This document shows, piece by piece, positions 31,595 through 41,187 of a stretch of DNA of 64,000 nt. The notes beneath the pieces are model-generated. The model had not been told where the DNA came from and did not search any database. It saw only the letters and a list, made by a program, of their open reading frames with translations. The position numbers and the translations under genes were made by a program. Origin of the DNA: Kaustia mangrovi (GTDB lineage Bacteria > Pseudomonadota > Alphaproteobacteria > Rhizobiales > Im1); the NCBI RefSeq assembly GCF_015482775.1, contig NZ_CP058214.1, forward strand, positions 2,594,501 through 2,658,500, read 5' to 3'. Each line of letters starts with the position of its first letter. The first letter of the stretch is position 1.

Positions 31595-31680
31595 CGTGCC
31601 GGAGAAGGTAGGCGCTGGAGCAGTCTGCGTCCAGATGGGCGCGGGTTGCTCTGTACCTCAAGACAGATCGACCGAATTCT

Positions 31681-31706
31681 GCAATCGGGCGGACCCGCCC
31701 GATTGC
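31681..31706. other. Near-perfect 12-bp palindrome between dut and the moeB-like gene
   Basis: GCAATCGGGCGG and CCGCCCGATTGC separated by two bases, in the 136-bp gap. Possible transcript-end hairpin for dut; no U-tract follows. Confidence 0.45.
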
Positions 31707-31730
31707 GGGGTGATCCAGGAAGCCGGGCGA

Positions 31731-32189
31731 TCAATGCTGGCCGGTGGAGCCGAAACCGCCATCGCCGCGTGCGGTCTCCTCCAGCATGTCGGCCTCCACC
31801 CAGTCGACGCGCGAGACCGGCGCGACGATCATCTGGGCGATCCGCTCGCCATGGGTGACGGTGAAGGGGTCCGCGCCGAGATTGACGAGCAACACCTTGA
31901 TCTCGCCGCGATAGTCCGCATCGATGGTGCCGGGCGTGTTGAGGCAGGTCACGCCATGGCGCATGGCGAGGCCGGAGCGCGGGCGCACCTGCGCCTCGTA
32001 GCCCTCCGGCAGGGCGATGGCGAGGCCCGTCGGCACGAGCGCACGCTCGCCGGGCGCGAGCGTCACCGCACTGCCGTCCTCGAGAGCGGCGCGCAGGTCC
32101 ATGCCGGCGGCGAGTGCCGTCTCATAGGCCGGCAGGGGCAGGGAGTGCGCATGCGCCAGCCGGCGGATCCTCACGGAGATCGCGGTCAT
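31731..32189 (-). CDS. dut: Deoxyuridine 5'-triphosphate nucleotidohydrolase (dUTPase)
   Basis: 152-residue trimeric dUTPase that keeps uracil out of DNA and supplies dUMP. Five family motifs are seen, among them [36 protein letters not shown] and the C-terminal [10 protein letters not shown] that closes the active site. The ATG overlaps the coaBC stop (ATGA), so dut is coupled to coaBC, the typical alphaproteobacterial pair. Confidence 0.96.
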   Translation of the reverse strand: MTAISVRIRRLAHAHSLPLPAYETALAAGMDLRAALEDGSAVTLAPGERALVPTGLAIALPEGYEAQVRPRSGLAMRHGVTCLNTPGTIDADYRGEIKVLLVNLGADPFTVTHGERIAQMIVAPVSRVDWVEADMLEETARGDGGFGSTGQH

Positions 32190-33415
32190 TTCGCGGCCCG
32201 CCCTCCGGTTTCGGCGAGCGTGTCGGCGATGCGGTCCACGAGCCGGCGGGCGACCTCGTCCTTGCCGAGCTTCGGCCAGCTTTCCGCGCCCTCGGCGGTG
32301 ACCAGGTGAACGGTGTTCTCCTGCCCGCCCATCACGCCGGTTTCCGGCGAGACGTCGTTGGCCACGATCCAGTCGCAACCCTTGGTCTCGAGCTTGGCTG
32401 TGGCGTTGGCCACCACGTTCTCCGTCTCCGCGGCGAAACCGATCACCAGCCGCGGACGCCCCGTCTTGCGCGAGGCGATGGTCCTGAGGATGTCCGGGTT
32501 CTCGGCGAGCTCGAAGGCGGTCGTCGCCTCCTTTGCCGTCTTCTTGAGCTTTTCCTCAGACCGTGACTTCACCCGCCAGTCGGCGACGGCGGCGGCGAAA
32601 ATGCCGATATCGGCGGGAAGCGCCGCCTCGCAGGCGGCAAGCATCTCGTCTGCCGTCTCCACCTTGACGGTTTCGACACCGTCGGGCGGGGCGAGCGCCG
32701 TCGGCCCCGTCACGAGCACGGTGTCGGCGCCGAGCGCCTGCGCGGCGGCGGCCACCGCATAGCCCTGCCGGCCGGAGGAGCGATTGGCGAGGTAGCGCAC
32801 CGGATCGATGGGCTCGTGCGTCGGCCCCGCCGTAACGAGCACGCGCACGCCCTCCAGCGGCCGGGCGCGCCGGCCCGACAGATGGCCGGCGATCGCGGCG
32901 ACGATCTCTTCCGGCTCCGCCATGCGCCCGGGACCGAACTCCCCGCAGGCCATCGCCCCCTCGTTCGGCCCGACGACCAGGACGCCGTCGCGCTCCAGCA
33001 TCGCCATGTTCCGCCGCGTTGCGGGGTGCGTCCACATGCGCACATTCATCGCCGGGGCGACGAGCACGCGCTTGTCGGTCGCAAGCAGCGTCGTGCTCGC
33101 GAGGTCGTCGGCCTGTCCGGTCGCCATCTTGGCCATGAGATCGGCGGTTGCCGGCGCGACGACCAGGAGATCGGCCTCGCGCGAGAGCTCGATATGGCCC
33201 ATCTCCGTCTCGTCGGTCAGGCTGAAGAGATCGGTGAAGACCTTCTCCTCCGCCAGGCTCGCAAGCGAGAGCGGCGTCACGAACTCCGCGCCCGCGCGCG
33301 TCAGGATCACGCGGACACGGGCGCCCTGCGTCCTGAGCTGCCGGATCACGAGCAGGCTCTTATATGCGGCGATCCCGCCGCCGACGATCAGCAATATCCG
33401 CTTGCCGTGGAGCAT
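32186..33415 (-). CDS. coaBC: Bifunctional phosphopantothenoylcysteine decarboxylase / phosphopantothenate-cysteine ligase CoaBC
   Basis: 409-residue fusion for two middle steps of CoA synthesis. The flavin-dependent CoaC half starts [20 protein letters not shown] and shows [20 protein letters not shown] (catalytic His), PAMNVRMW and [10 protein letters not shown]. The CoaB half shows [22 protein letters not shown] and AAVADWR. The ATG at 33,415 gives the normal N-terminus; longer readings are unrelated. With coaA and coaE it makes three CoA genes in this window. Confidence 0.95.
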   Translation of the reverse strand: MLHGKRILLIVGGGIAAYKSLLVIRQLRTQGARVRVILTRAGAEFVTPLSLASLAEEKVFTDLFSLTDETEMGHIELSREADLLVVAPATADLMAKMATGQADDLASTTLLATDKRVLVAPAMNVRMWTHPATRRNMAMLERDGVLVVGPNEGAMACGEFGPGRMAEPEEIVAAIAGHLSGRRARPLEGVRVLVTAGPTHEPIDPVRYLANRSSGRQGYAVAAAAQALGADTVLVTGPTALAPPDGVETVKVETADEMLAACEAALPADIGIFAAAVADWRVKSRSEEKLKKTAKEATTAFELAENPDILRTIASRKTGRPRLVIGFAAETENVVANATAKLETKGCDWIVANDVSPETGVMGGQENTVHLVTAEGAESWPKLGKDEVARRLVDRIADTLAETGGRAAK

Positions 33416-33527
33416 CTTCGGGCTGTCCTTGCGAGAGGGGCGATGCGGGTGACGGTGTGCGATCCTAGCGCGTTTCGGTTTCGGATTGAATCGGCACGGG
33501 CTCCCTCCCCGCCCCGTCCGCCTCGCG

Positions 33528-35123
33528 TCAGAAGAGTTCGACGAGCGCGATGGCGACGAGCGCGAGCGCGCCGATCCACAGGGCGAGCCGGCTCGCCCAT
33601 CCATGGCGGGCCTGGGCGGCGGCCAGCTCCTCCGTGGTCGTCGCGTCGAGCCTGATGCCGCCCGATTTCGCCATGTCGGCCAGCATGTGGGTGGTGCGTT
33701 CCGCCTCCGTGAGGAGCTCCGGCAGGCCGGTGACGAGGCGCCCCAGCGTCGCCGCGCCCTCCGCGGCCTCGTGGATGCGCCCTTCGGGCCCGAGCGTGTG
33801 CTCCACCCATTCGCGCAGCACCGGCCCCGCCGTCTCCCACATGTTCAGACGCGGATTGAGCGTGCGTGCCACACCCTCCACCACCACCATGGTCTTCTGC
33901 AGGAGCAGGAGCTGGGGCTGGGTGTGCATGTTGAACTGCTCGGTGACGTAGAAGAGCTGACCGAGGAGCCGCGCCATGGAGATCTCGTCGGCGCTCCTGT
34001 CGAGGAGCGGCTCGCCGATGGCCCTCAGCGCCTGGGCGAACACCGCCGGCGACTGGTCGCCCGGCACGTAGCCCGCCTCGAAATGAACCTCGGAGACGCG
34101 CATGTAGTTACGCGTGGTGAAGCCCCACAGGATTTCCGCGAGGAAGCGCCGCTCCTTCAGCCCGAGCCGGCCCATTATGCCGAAATCGACCGCCACGATT
34201 GTGCCGTCCGGGTCGACGAACAGATTGCCCTGATGCATGTCGGCATGGAAGAAGCCGTCGCGGATCGCATGCCTCAGGAAACTCTGCATGACGGTGTCGG
34301 CGAGCGCCTCCAGATCGTGCCCCTGCGCCTTCAGCGCCTCGATGTCGCCGAGCGGCGTGGCCTCGACCCATTCGGTGGTGAGCACGCGGCGCGAGGTTCG
34401 CGTCCAGTCGACATCGGGCACGCGGAAGCCGGCGTCGTCGGCGGTGTTGGCCGCCATTTCCGAGATCGCCGCGGCCTCCATGCGCAGATCCATCTCCAGC
34501 CGTACCGACTGGGCGAGCGTCTCGACGGCCTCCAGCGGGCGCAGGCGGTGCACCGCCGGCTGGACGCGCTCGGCGAGGCGGGCGGCGAAGAAGAAGCTGT
34601 CGAGATCGCTGGAGAAGCGCTCCTCGATGCCGGGTCTCAGGATCTTCACCGCCACGTCGCGCGGCTTGTCCTCCTCCCCGTTGCGGGGAATCGTCCGGGC
34701 GCGGTGCACCTGGGCGATGGAGGCGGCGGCCACGGGCTCGCCGAATTCGGAGAACAGCGTGTCCGGTTCCGCGCCGAGACCGGACCGGATCTCCGCAAGC
34801 GCCTCCTCGCGCGAGAAGGGCGGCAGCCGGTCGCGTAAGGAAGCGAGCTCGTCGGCATGGGCGGCGCCGACGATATCGGGCCTGGTGGCAAGGAACTGGC
34901 CGAGCTTGATGTAGCTCGGCCCGAGCTCGGTGATCGCGGCGGCAAGCCCCTTGTCGTCGCGCCGCCTCAGGGCGATGCGGCTGGCCATCTTGGCAGCCCC
35001 CATGAGCTGGCGCGCGGAGGCCGGCAGGTCGGTGAACTGCTCGGTCGGCCCGAAGGCGTCGTGACGGGCGAGGATCAGCATGGCGCGGGCGAGACGCAGG
35101 CTATGGCGGATGGCGGTCAGCAT
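33528..35123 (-). CDS. ubiB: UbiB-family ubiquinone biosynthesis protein (ABC1/ADCK kinase-like)
   Basis: 531-residue atypical kinase-like ATPase required for ubiquinone synthesis. The family KxGQ motif appears in SYIKLGQFLATRPDIV, followed by AAASIAQVHRAR, HADMHQGNLFV and VDFGIMGRL. A C-terminal membrane helix (LALWIGALALVAIALVEL) anchors it. It begins 24 bp after ubiE on the same strand, so the two ubiquinone genes are in one operon; the coaBC start lies 112 bp further on. Confidence 0.94.
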   Translation of the reverse strand: MLTAIRHSLRLARAMLILARHDAFGPTEQFTDLPASARQLMGAAKMASRIALRRRDDKGLAAAITELGPSYIKLGQFLATRPDIVGAAHADELASLRDRLPPFSREEALAEIRSGLGAEPDTLFSEFGEPVAAASIAQVHRARTIPRNGEEDKPRDVAVKILRPGIEERFSSDLDSFFFAARLAERVQPAVHRLRPLEAVETLAQSVRLEMDLRMEAAAISEMAANTADDAGFRVPDVDWTRTSRRVLTTEWVEATPLGDIEALKAQGHDLEALADTVMQSFLRHAIRDGFFHADMHQGNLFVDPDGTIVAVDFGIMGRLGLKERRFLAEILWGFTTRNYMRVSEVHFEAGYVPGDQSPAVFAQALRAIGEPLLDRSADEISMARLLGQLFYVTEQFNMHTQPQLLLLQKTMVVVEGVARTLNPRLNMWETAGPVLREWVEHTLGPEGRIHEAAEGAATLGRLVTGLPELLTEAERTTHMLADMAKSGGIRLDATTTEELAAAQARHGWASRLALWIGALALVAIALVELF

Positions 35124-35147
35124 GGGTCGGTTCGCTCCGCGCGGTCC

Positions 35148-35951
35148 TCAGATCCGCCAGCCGGAATGGATCGCCACGATGCCGCCCGACAGGCTGCGAT
35201 AGGTCGCGCGGGAGAAGCCGGCCGCGGCGATCATGGCCTTGAAGGCCTCCTGGTTGGGGAAGGTGCGGATGCTCTCCACAAGATAGCGATAGGGCGCGCC
35301 GTCGCCGGTGACGATCTTGCCGATGGCGGGAATGGCGGTGAAGGAATAGGCGTCGTAGAGCGCGTCGAGGCCGGGAATGTCGACCTCGGAGAACTCCAGG
35401 CACAGGAACCGGCCGCCCGGCTTCAGAACGCGATAGGCTTCCGCGAGAGCGCGGTCGATATGGGTGACGTTGCGGATGCCGAAGGCGATCGTATAGGCGT
35501 CGAAGCTCCTGTCGGGGAAGGGCAGCGCCTCCGCATTGCCGACCGAGAAGCGGCAGCGCCGGGCGAATCCCGTCTGCTGCATCCGCCGCCGGCCCTCCGC
35601 CAGCATGTCGGGCGAGATGTCGCATAGCGTCATGCGGCAGTTCCGCCCGGCGGCCTGAAGGATGCGCTGGGCGATGTCGCCCGTGCCGCCCGCGACGTCG
35701 AGCACGGCATAGGGGGCCGGTCCCTTCGGCGGCGAGAGCCAGGCCACCATGTCGTCCTTCCACAGCCGGTGAAGCCCGCCGGACATGAGGTCGTTCATGA
35801 TGTCGTAGCGGCTGGCGACGCGCGCGAAGACCTCGTTGACGAGCCCCTGCTTCTCGCCTTCCGCGACCCGGCGATAGCCGAAGGCCACATCGGGGGTCTC
35901 CGCCCCGTGTGCCGTGTCTCCTCCGGCGTCCCTGTTCGGTTTGTGTGTCAT
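35148..35951 (-). CDS. ubiE: Ubiquinone/menaquinone C-methyltransferase UbiE
   Basis: 267-residue SAM-dependent C-methyltransferase of ubiquinone synthesis. [34 protein letters not shown] is the hallmark N-terminal region (quoted in parts), followed by the SAM loop [22 protein letters not shown] and [14 protein letters not shown]. The ATG at 35,951 yields MTHKPNRD. It heads the ubiE-ubiB pair and is divergent from mutM across 119 bp. Confidence 0.95.
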   Translation of the reverse strand: MTHKPNRDAGGDTAHGAETPDVAFGYRRVAEGEKQGLVNEVFARVASRYDIMNDLMSGGLHRLWKDDMVAWLSPPKGPAPYAVLDVAGGTGDIAQRILQAAGRNCRMTLCDISPDMLAEGRRRMQQTGFARRCRFSVGNAEALPFPDRSFDAYTIAFGIRNVTHIDRALAEAYRVLKPGGRFLCLEFSEVDIPGLDALYDAYSFTAIPAIGKIVTGDGAPYRYLVESIRTFPNQEAFKAMIAAAGFSRATYRSLSGGIVAIHSGWRI

Positions 35952-36070
35952 GGCGGCGCGACCATAGCGCAGGCCCGCCCGGAACGCTATTGGCGCGGAT
36001 GCCGCTGCGGGTCTAAAAGGGGGTGAATGCCGCTTTATGGTTACCCCCTGGACCTTCCGTGTGACCGCAG

Positions 36071-36961
36071 ATGCCAGAGCTGCCCGAGGTTGAGACCGTA
36101 CGCCGCGGGCTTGTCGCCGCGATGGAAGGCAAGCGCATTGCCGGCGTGACATTGCGCCGGCCCGATCTGCGGTTCCCAATCCCCGCCGATTTCGCCGCCC
36201 GACTGACAGGCCGGCGGATCGTCCGCATCGACCGGCGCGCCAAGTATCTGCTCGCCCATACCGACGGCGGCGACGTGGCGCTCATGCATCTCGGCATGTC
36301 CGGCCGGTTCACCATCGTGCCGCCGGGCGGTTTCGCCGCCGAGCCCGGACGCTTCTACCACAATGGCGCGAGCGGGGCCGGCGAGGGGCCGCACGACCAT
36401 GTCGTCCTCGCGCTCGAGGACGGCACGCGCATCGTCTATACCGATCCGCGCCGGTTCGGCGTGATGGACCTCGTGGCGGAAGCCGGCCTCGCCGGCCATC
36501 GCCTCCTGAAGGATCTGGGGGTGGAGCCGCTCGGCAACGCCTTCAACGCGCCCTATCTCGCCGAGGCCTTCGCCGGGCGGCGCACGCCGGTCAAGGCGGC
36601 GCTGCTCGACCAGCGCAAGGTGGTCGGCCTCGGCAATATCTATGTGTGCGAGGCGCTGTTCCGCGCGCGGATCTCGCCGCGCCGTCTCGCGGCCTCGCTT
36701 GCGCCGAAAGGTGTGCCGACGGCAAGGCTGGAGCGGCTCGTCGCGGCTGCCCGGGCCGTGCTTCAGGACGCCATCGCGGCCGGCGGGTCGAGCTTGCGCG
36801 ACTATGCCCGTGCCGATGGCGAACTCGGCTATTTCCAGCACACATTCGACGTCTATGACCGCGAGGGCGAGCCGTGCCGGCGCGAAGGCTGCGCCGGCAC
36901 GGTGTCGCGCATCGTCCAGTCGAACCGCTCGACCTTCTATTGCGGACGCTGCCAGCGCTGA
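36071..36961 (+). CDS. mutM: Formamidopyrimidine-DNA glycosylase MutM (Fpg)
   Basis: 296-residue base-excision enzyme for 8-oxoguanine and formamidopyrimidines, with AP-lyase activity. The N-terminal [13 protein letters not shown] supplies the Pro and Glu of the active site after Met removal, [23 protein letters not shown] is the central helix-two-turn-helix (quoted in parts), and the C-terminal zinc finger has CRREGC and YCGRCQR. The order ubiE/mutM/echA/rpsT/dnaA is conserved in rhizobia. Confidence 0.96.
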   Translation: MPELPEVETVRRGLVAAMEGKRIAGVTLRRPDLRFPIPADFAARLTGRRIVRIDRRAKYLLAHTDGGDVALMHLGMSGRFTIVPPGGFAAEPGRFYHNGASGAGEGPHDHVVLALEDGTRIVYTDPRRFGVMDLVAEAGLAGHRLLKDLGVEPLGNAFNAPYLAEAFAGRRTPVKAALLDQRKVVGLGNIYVCEALFRARISPRRLAASLAPKGVPTARLERLVAAARAVLQDAIAAGGSSLRDYARADGELGYFQHTFDVYDREGEPCRREGCAGTVSRIVQSNRSTFYCGRCQR

Positions 36962-37200
36962 CGCGGGTCTTGACGATTGCGTGCGGTGCTGCCCTTCCCG
37001 GGTGGATTGCAGCGAGGTCAAATCGCCTCGCCGACCAGCCTCCGGATGCCCGCCTTCTCGGGCATGAGCGGCAAGGAGGCGAAAGGGCTTTGCTTTGGCT
37101 TCTTCCGCTCGCTCCCGCTTGGGCGGAAGCCCGGGGGCGGCAAACTGCGGACCTCAAGGGCTCCGTTCGGGAGCGGCGAGCTCTCGGCGCGGATGTAGCC

Positions 37201-37974
37201 CTATTTGTGCGTGAAATTCGGAGTGCGCTTCTCCACGAAGGCCTCCATGCCTTCCTTCTGGTCGTCGGTGGCGAACATGGACTGGAAGAGCCGGCGCTCG
37301 AAGCGGGTGCCCTCGGCAAGGGTCGTCTCGTAGGCGCGATTGACCGATTCCTTGGCCAGCATGACGATCGGCAGCGAGAAATCGGCGATCTTGCCGGCCA
37401 TCGACAGGGCGGTGTCGAGAAGGGCGTCCGGCTCCACCACGCGGCTGACGAGGCCGGAGCGCTCCGCCTCCTCGGCGTCCATCATGCGCCCGGTGAGCAC
37501 CATGTCCATGGCCTTCGCCTTGCCGACGAAGCGGGTCAGGCGCTGGGTGCCGCCGGCGCCGGGCATCACGCCGAGCGTGATCTCGGGCTGGCCGAAGCGG
37601 GCATTGGTCGCGGCGATGGCGATATCGCACATCATGGCGAGCTCGCAGCCGCCGCCGAGCGCATAGCCCGCGACCGCGGCGAGGATGGGCTTGCGGGTCT
37701 GGGTCACCCGGTCCCAGCTCGTCAGGAAGTCGCCCTTGTAGGCGTCCATATAGGTCTTGGACTGCATCTCCTTGATGTCGGCGCCGGCCGCAAAGGCCTT
37801 CTCGCTGCCGGTGATGACGATGCAGCCCACCTTGTCGTCGGCGTCGAAGGCCTGAAGCGCGGCGGTGAGCTCGCCCATGAGCTCGGAATTCAGCGCATTG
37901 AGCGCCTTGGGACGGTTGAGCGTGATCAGGCCGACCCGTTCGCGGGTCTCCACGATGATGGTTTCGTAAGGCAT
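37201..37974 (-). CDS. Enoyl-CoA hydratase (crotonase family)
   Basis: 257-residue crotonase-fold enzyme, probably hydrating trans-2-enoyl-CoA in fatty-acid oxidation. The oxyanion-hole segments [11 protein letters not shown] and [16 protein letters not shown] and the catalytic-Glu region [17 protein letters not shown] are intact. The ATG at 37,974 gives [22 protein letters not shown]; a start seven codons earlier is possible. Convergent with mutM; the 239-bp gap between them holds only a short hairpin and no convincing gene. Confidence 0.94.
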   Translation of the reverse strand: MPYETIIVETRERVGLITLNRPKALNALNSELMGELTAALQAFDADDKVGCIVITGSEKAFAAGADIKEMQSKTYMDAYKGDFLTSWDRVTQTRKPILAAVAGYALGGGCELAMMCDIAIAATNARFGQPEITLGVMPGAGGTQRLTRFVGKAKAMDMVLTGRMMDAEEAERSGLVSRVVEPDALLDTALSMAGKIADFSLPIVMLAKESVNRAYETTLAEGTRFERRLFQSMFATDDQKEGMEAFVEKRTPNFTHK

Positions 37975-38105
37975 GGGAACTCCCCTGCTGGACACGGGCG
38001 ATCACTGTAGCGGCGCGGGCAGGCGACGCAAGCATCCAGGTTGCCACGGGGCCGGGCGGAACCGGCGGGACCGCCATTGCGCGCCGTTCGGCGGCCTCGA
38101 GTGTG

Positions 38106-38134
38106 TTGACGGCGCGGGGCGCGGCCAGTATAAG
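38106..38134 (+). promoter_or_regulatory. rpsT promoter
   Basis: TTGACG and TATAAG separated by 17 bp, near-consensus for the housekeeping sigma factor, 97 bp before the rpsT start. The strength fits a ribosomal protein gene. Confidence 0.78.
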
Positions 38135-38230
38135 CGCCGCCGAGAGACAAGCGTCGTCGGGCTGGCTGGCGACGCCCGATGCTGTTGGACCGGTCGATTT
38201 TCCGACGGGAAGATTAAGGAACGAGACGTC

Positions 38231-38497
38231 ATGGCCAATACCCGCTCAGCGAAGAAGGCCGTTCGCACCATTGCCCGGCGCACCGTGGCGAACGGTGCCC
38301 GCCGTAGCCGCATGCGCACCTTCATCCGCAAGGTGGAGAAGGCGATCGAGGCCGGCGACAAGGCGGCAGCCCAGGCGGCGCTGCGCCTCGCCGAACCGGA
38401 AATCGCCCGCTCGGGCCAGGTCGGCGTGATCCACCGCAATGCGGCGGCGCGGACCGTGTCGCGTCTTTCGCGGCGCATTAAGGCGCTGGAAGCATAA
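38231..38497 (+). CDS. rpsT: 30S ribosomal protein S20
   Basis: 88-residue, very basic small-subunit protein. [18 protein letters not shown] at the N-terminus and the helical remainder ending [11 protein letters not shown] are characteristic. It has its own strong promoter upstream and a clear intrinsic terminator 25 bp downstream, so it is a single-gene unit just before dnaA, its usual place in rhizobia. Confidence 0.96.
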   Translation: MANTRSAKKAVRTIARRTVANGARRSRMRTFIRKVEKAIEAGDKAAAQAALRLAEPEIARSGQVGVIHRNAAARTVSRLSRRIKALEA

Positions 38498-38521
38498 GAG
38501 TTTTTTCCTTTCGAGACGGTC

Positions 38522-38555
38522 GGGCGCGTGGCGGAAGCGACGCGCCCTTCTTTTT
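38522..38555 (+). terminator. Rho-independent terminator of rpsT
   Basis: Perfect 8-bp stem GGGCGCGT ... ACGCGCCC with a 10-nt loop, followed by TTCTTTTT. Confidence 0.85.
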
Positions 38556-39461
38556 GACAATTTAGTCAGTACACGAACTTATCAAGAATCTGCCCGCCAG
38601 AACAAGCGTTTATTGGGACCGGAACCGGACGGCGTTTCCAGACGCCGCTTTTTGCGTTGCGAAAAGCGCGCTGAATCGTCACGAAGCGCAGAATTCCGCG
38701 CGTTTTACCGAAATGGCGGTAAAGTTGCCGATTCATGCGAAGACTCAATGGCTTGGTTCCGGGAACTGCCAGAAACGGTCTGCCCGCAAGCCGCCAAAAA
38801 TCAATCTGTATACGGATGATGGGACGCTTATCCTGTTGTCATCGAGGCCGGTGCTGTGTAAGGTCTGTCGAGTGTCTCGGGAGAGCGGGGCACGTCATCC
38901 GGTACCAATCCACAAATGGGGCTCGGTGCCGTCGGTGGCTTAGGCGGTCGGCATATAAGTCGCAGGCAAGGCCGGCTTCCCGCCACGTCATTTGAGAGTG
39001 TAGGCAGTGTTCTTTGCGGGCCGCTCTGCGAGCGGCCCGTCGGGGTAGCTCGTGCCGCAACGCATGCGGTATCGCGGTCGGTAACGGCCGGGATCGGCGG
39101 CGGGTCCTGTCGGTGCGGGGAGAGGGGAAGAGCTGTGTAAACAGAAACGTCGTTCCATCGGTACGGCGTAATCTGGTCGCTCGCGGCCGGAAACGGACGA
39201 GGTCGCCCATGGGCCAGCCACGCAGGCACTCATGGCGCGGTGCATGAAACGAAAGAGGCAGTTGCAATGAAAACACTGGGGTCTTCGTCTGTAGTCGCGG
39301 CACGAAACACGGGTCAGGCGCATGCGGAGTCCTGGATGGAGGGGGCCGGTGGCCAGACCGATCCGGCCCGTACCGTTGCGCCTGTCCTCCGGCACCCGGC
39401 GATTGCGGGGGAGGCTCGCCTTGACCGGTCCGTTCGCGAACAACAAGAGGGGAGCCACAGG
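38556..39461 (+). promoter_or_regulatory. Long upstream region of dnaA with GANTC cluster
   Basis: About 900 bp between the rpsT terminator and the chosen dnaA start, AT-richer than neighbours in its first 300 bp. Four GANTC methylation sites fall within 161 bp (38,586, 38,673, 38,730, 38,742). A perfect -35 hexamer TTGACA (38,554) overlaps the terminator tail, with only a weak -10 (ACTTAT) 17 bp later. Short readings here have poor codon character and no recognisable product. No strong DnaA box is seen; TCAATCCACA-like sequence occurs at about 38,907. Promoter position is not determined. Confidence 0.5.
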
Positions 39462-40937
39462 GTGTTGTCTGAGAACAAGGCCACCGGGCAGCTGACCGAT
39501 CACTGGGCGCGGATTTCCGACCGCCTGCGCGCGGAGCTGGGCGAGGACCTCTATTCGAGCTGGTTTGCGCGCATGGATGTCGAGGAGCGGGCGGAAAACA
39601 GGCTCGTGGTCTCGGTGCCCACGCGTTTCCTGCGCAACTGGATCCAGTCGCACTATCTCGACAAGCTGGTGTCTCTCGCCGATCAGGAGTTCGGCGGCAT
39701 CGACGCGGTGCAGATCCGGGTGCGCCCGCGCGGAGTGCCCATGCGCGGGCGCGACGGCGGCCAGGAGGCGCACGGCAACGGCGTCGAGGAGAGCGGTTTT
39801 GCGGAGGCCGCATCCGGGACGATCGCACCGGCCGCGACGGCCACGGAGCCGTCGGCGGCCGGCACCGCCGGTCTCGATGGCGGCGAGCGCGGATCGCCGC
39901 TGGACCATACGCTGACCTTCGAGACCTTCATCGTCGGCAAGTCCAACGCGCTCGCCCACGCCGCCGGCCTGCGGGTCGCGGATGCCGCGCCGCGGGCGCC
40001 GGTAAGCTTCAATCCGCTCTACATCCATTCCGCTTCGGGCCTCGGCAAGACCCATCTGCTCAACGCCATCTCCTGGCGCATCCGCAAGACCAATCCCGAG
40101 CGCCGCGTGCTCTATCTGACCGCGGAACGCTTCATGTACCATTTCATCTCCGCGCTGCGCGCCCGCGACGTGATCTCCTTCAAGGACCACTTCCAGAGCG
40201 TCGATGTGCTGCTGATCGACGACCTGCAGTTCCTGCAGGGTAAGTCCATGCAGCAGGAGTTCTGCCATACCTTCACGTCGCTGGTGGATGCCAAGCGCCA
40301 GGTGGTGGTGGCCGCCGACGTGCCGCCCGCCCAGCTCGACAGCATCGACGCGCGCATGCGCTCCAGGCTCGCCGGCGGGCTGGTCGTCGATATCGAGGCG
40401 CCGGGACTCGAGCTCAAGCGCGACATCCTGCGCACCCGTCTGGCGGAGGCGCGCAAGCGGGATCGCTCGATCGACATCTCCGAGGAGGTTCTGGAATTCA
40501 TCGCCAACCGCATCAATGGCGGCGGGCGCGAGCTGGAGGGCGCGCTGATCCGCGTCATGGTCGACCAGCAGGTCGCGCGCGGGCCCATGACGGTGGATAT
40601 GGCCGCGCTCGCCCTGCGCGACCTCGTGCAGCCCAATGAGGTCCAGCGCGTCAAGATCGACGACATCATGCGTGTGGTGGGCCGGCACTACAACGTCGCC
40701 AAGGCGGACCTCCTGTCGCCGCGCCGGGCGCGATCCATCGTGCGTCCGCGCCAGGTCGGCATGTATCTGGCCAAGCGGCTGACGGCCCGCTCGCTGCCGG
40801 AGATCGGCCGGCGCTTCGGCGGCCGCGATCATTCGACCGTGCTCCACGCCGTACGCAAGGTGGAGGATCTCATGCAGAAGGACGACCAGCTCCAGCGAGA
40901 GGTCGGCCTCCTGATTCGCCTGCTCGAGCAGCCGTAG
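39462..40937 (+). CDS. dnaA: Chromosomal replication initiator DnaA
   Basis: 491-residue AAA+ initiator that melts oriC. Domain I is LTDHWARISDRLRAELGEDLYSSWF, domain II a loosely conserved Gly/Ala-rich linker (about 90-145), domain III has Walker A SGLGKTHLL (around 192-200) and Walker B VLLIDDLQFLQG, and domain IV ends GRDHSTVLHAVRKVE, the DNA-binding signature. I chose the GTG at 39,462, seven bases after GAGGGGAG, because domain I begins right after it. An ATG at 39,267 with a GAGG upstream gives 65 more residues of less typical codon use. It lies about 28 kb from the candidate oriC. Confidence 0.93.
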   Translation: MLSENKATGQLTDHWARISDRLRAELGEDLYSSWFARMDVEERAENRLVVSVPTRFLRNWIQSHYLDKLVSLADQEFGGIDAVQIRVRPRGVPMRGRDGGQEAHGNGVEESGFAEAASGTIAPAATATEPSAAGTAGLDGGERGSPLDHTLTFETFIVGKSNALAHAAGLRVADAAPRAPVSFNPLYIHSASGLGKTHLLNAISWRIRKTNPERRVLYLTAERFMYHFISALRARDVISFKDHFQSVDVLLIDDLQFLQGKSMQQEFCHTFTSLVDAKRQVVVAADVPPAQLDSIDARMRSRLAGGLVVDIEAPGLELKRDILRTRLAEARKRDRSIDISEEVLEFIANRINGGGRELEGALIRVMVDQQVARGPMTVDMAALALRDLVQPNEVQRVKIDDIMRVVGRHYNVAKADLLSPRRARSIVRPRQVGMYLAKRLTARSLPEIGRRFGGRDHSTVLHAVRKVEDLMQKDDQLQREVGLLIRLLEQP

Positions 40938-41187
40938 CCGGCAAGCCCCGGCCGGTGCCGGCGTGTCGGATAACGCCCGGATCTTCTCAAGGGGCTTGCC
41001 CTTTGGCGCCAGTCGGGCCAAATTCGCAAATTCCCTGTCAGGGAGTGGGCAGACTGTCATCCACCCGCGATCGGTGTGACCGGCTCGGAGGGCCTGGCTC
41101 TCCGGGTCAGCCGAGAAAGCGCCTCGCGGGACGGGCCATGTCGGGGCATGCCCCGCGACGAAACGACAAGAGAAGCGAGGCTGCAAC

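Noticed and set aside
36977-37198. 73-codon reading between mutM and the enoyl-CoA hydratase gene
   Set aside because: No recognisable features or ribosome-binding site, and it lies between convergent genes with hairpin-forming sequence.
38439-38995. Short readings of 76-126 codons between rpsT and dnaA
   Set aside because: They run through the rpsT terminator and the GANTC cluster, with atypical codon use and no motif.
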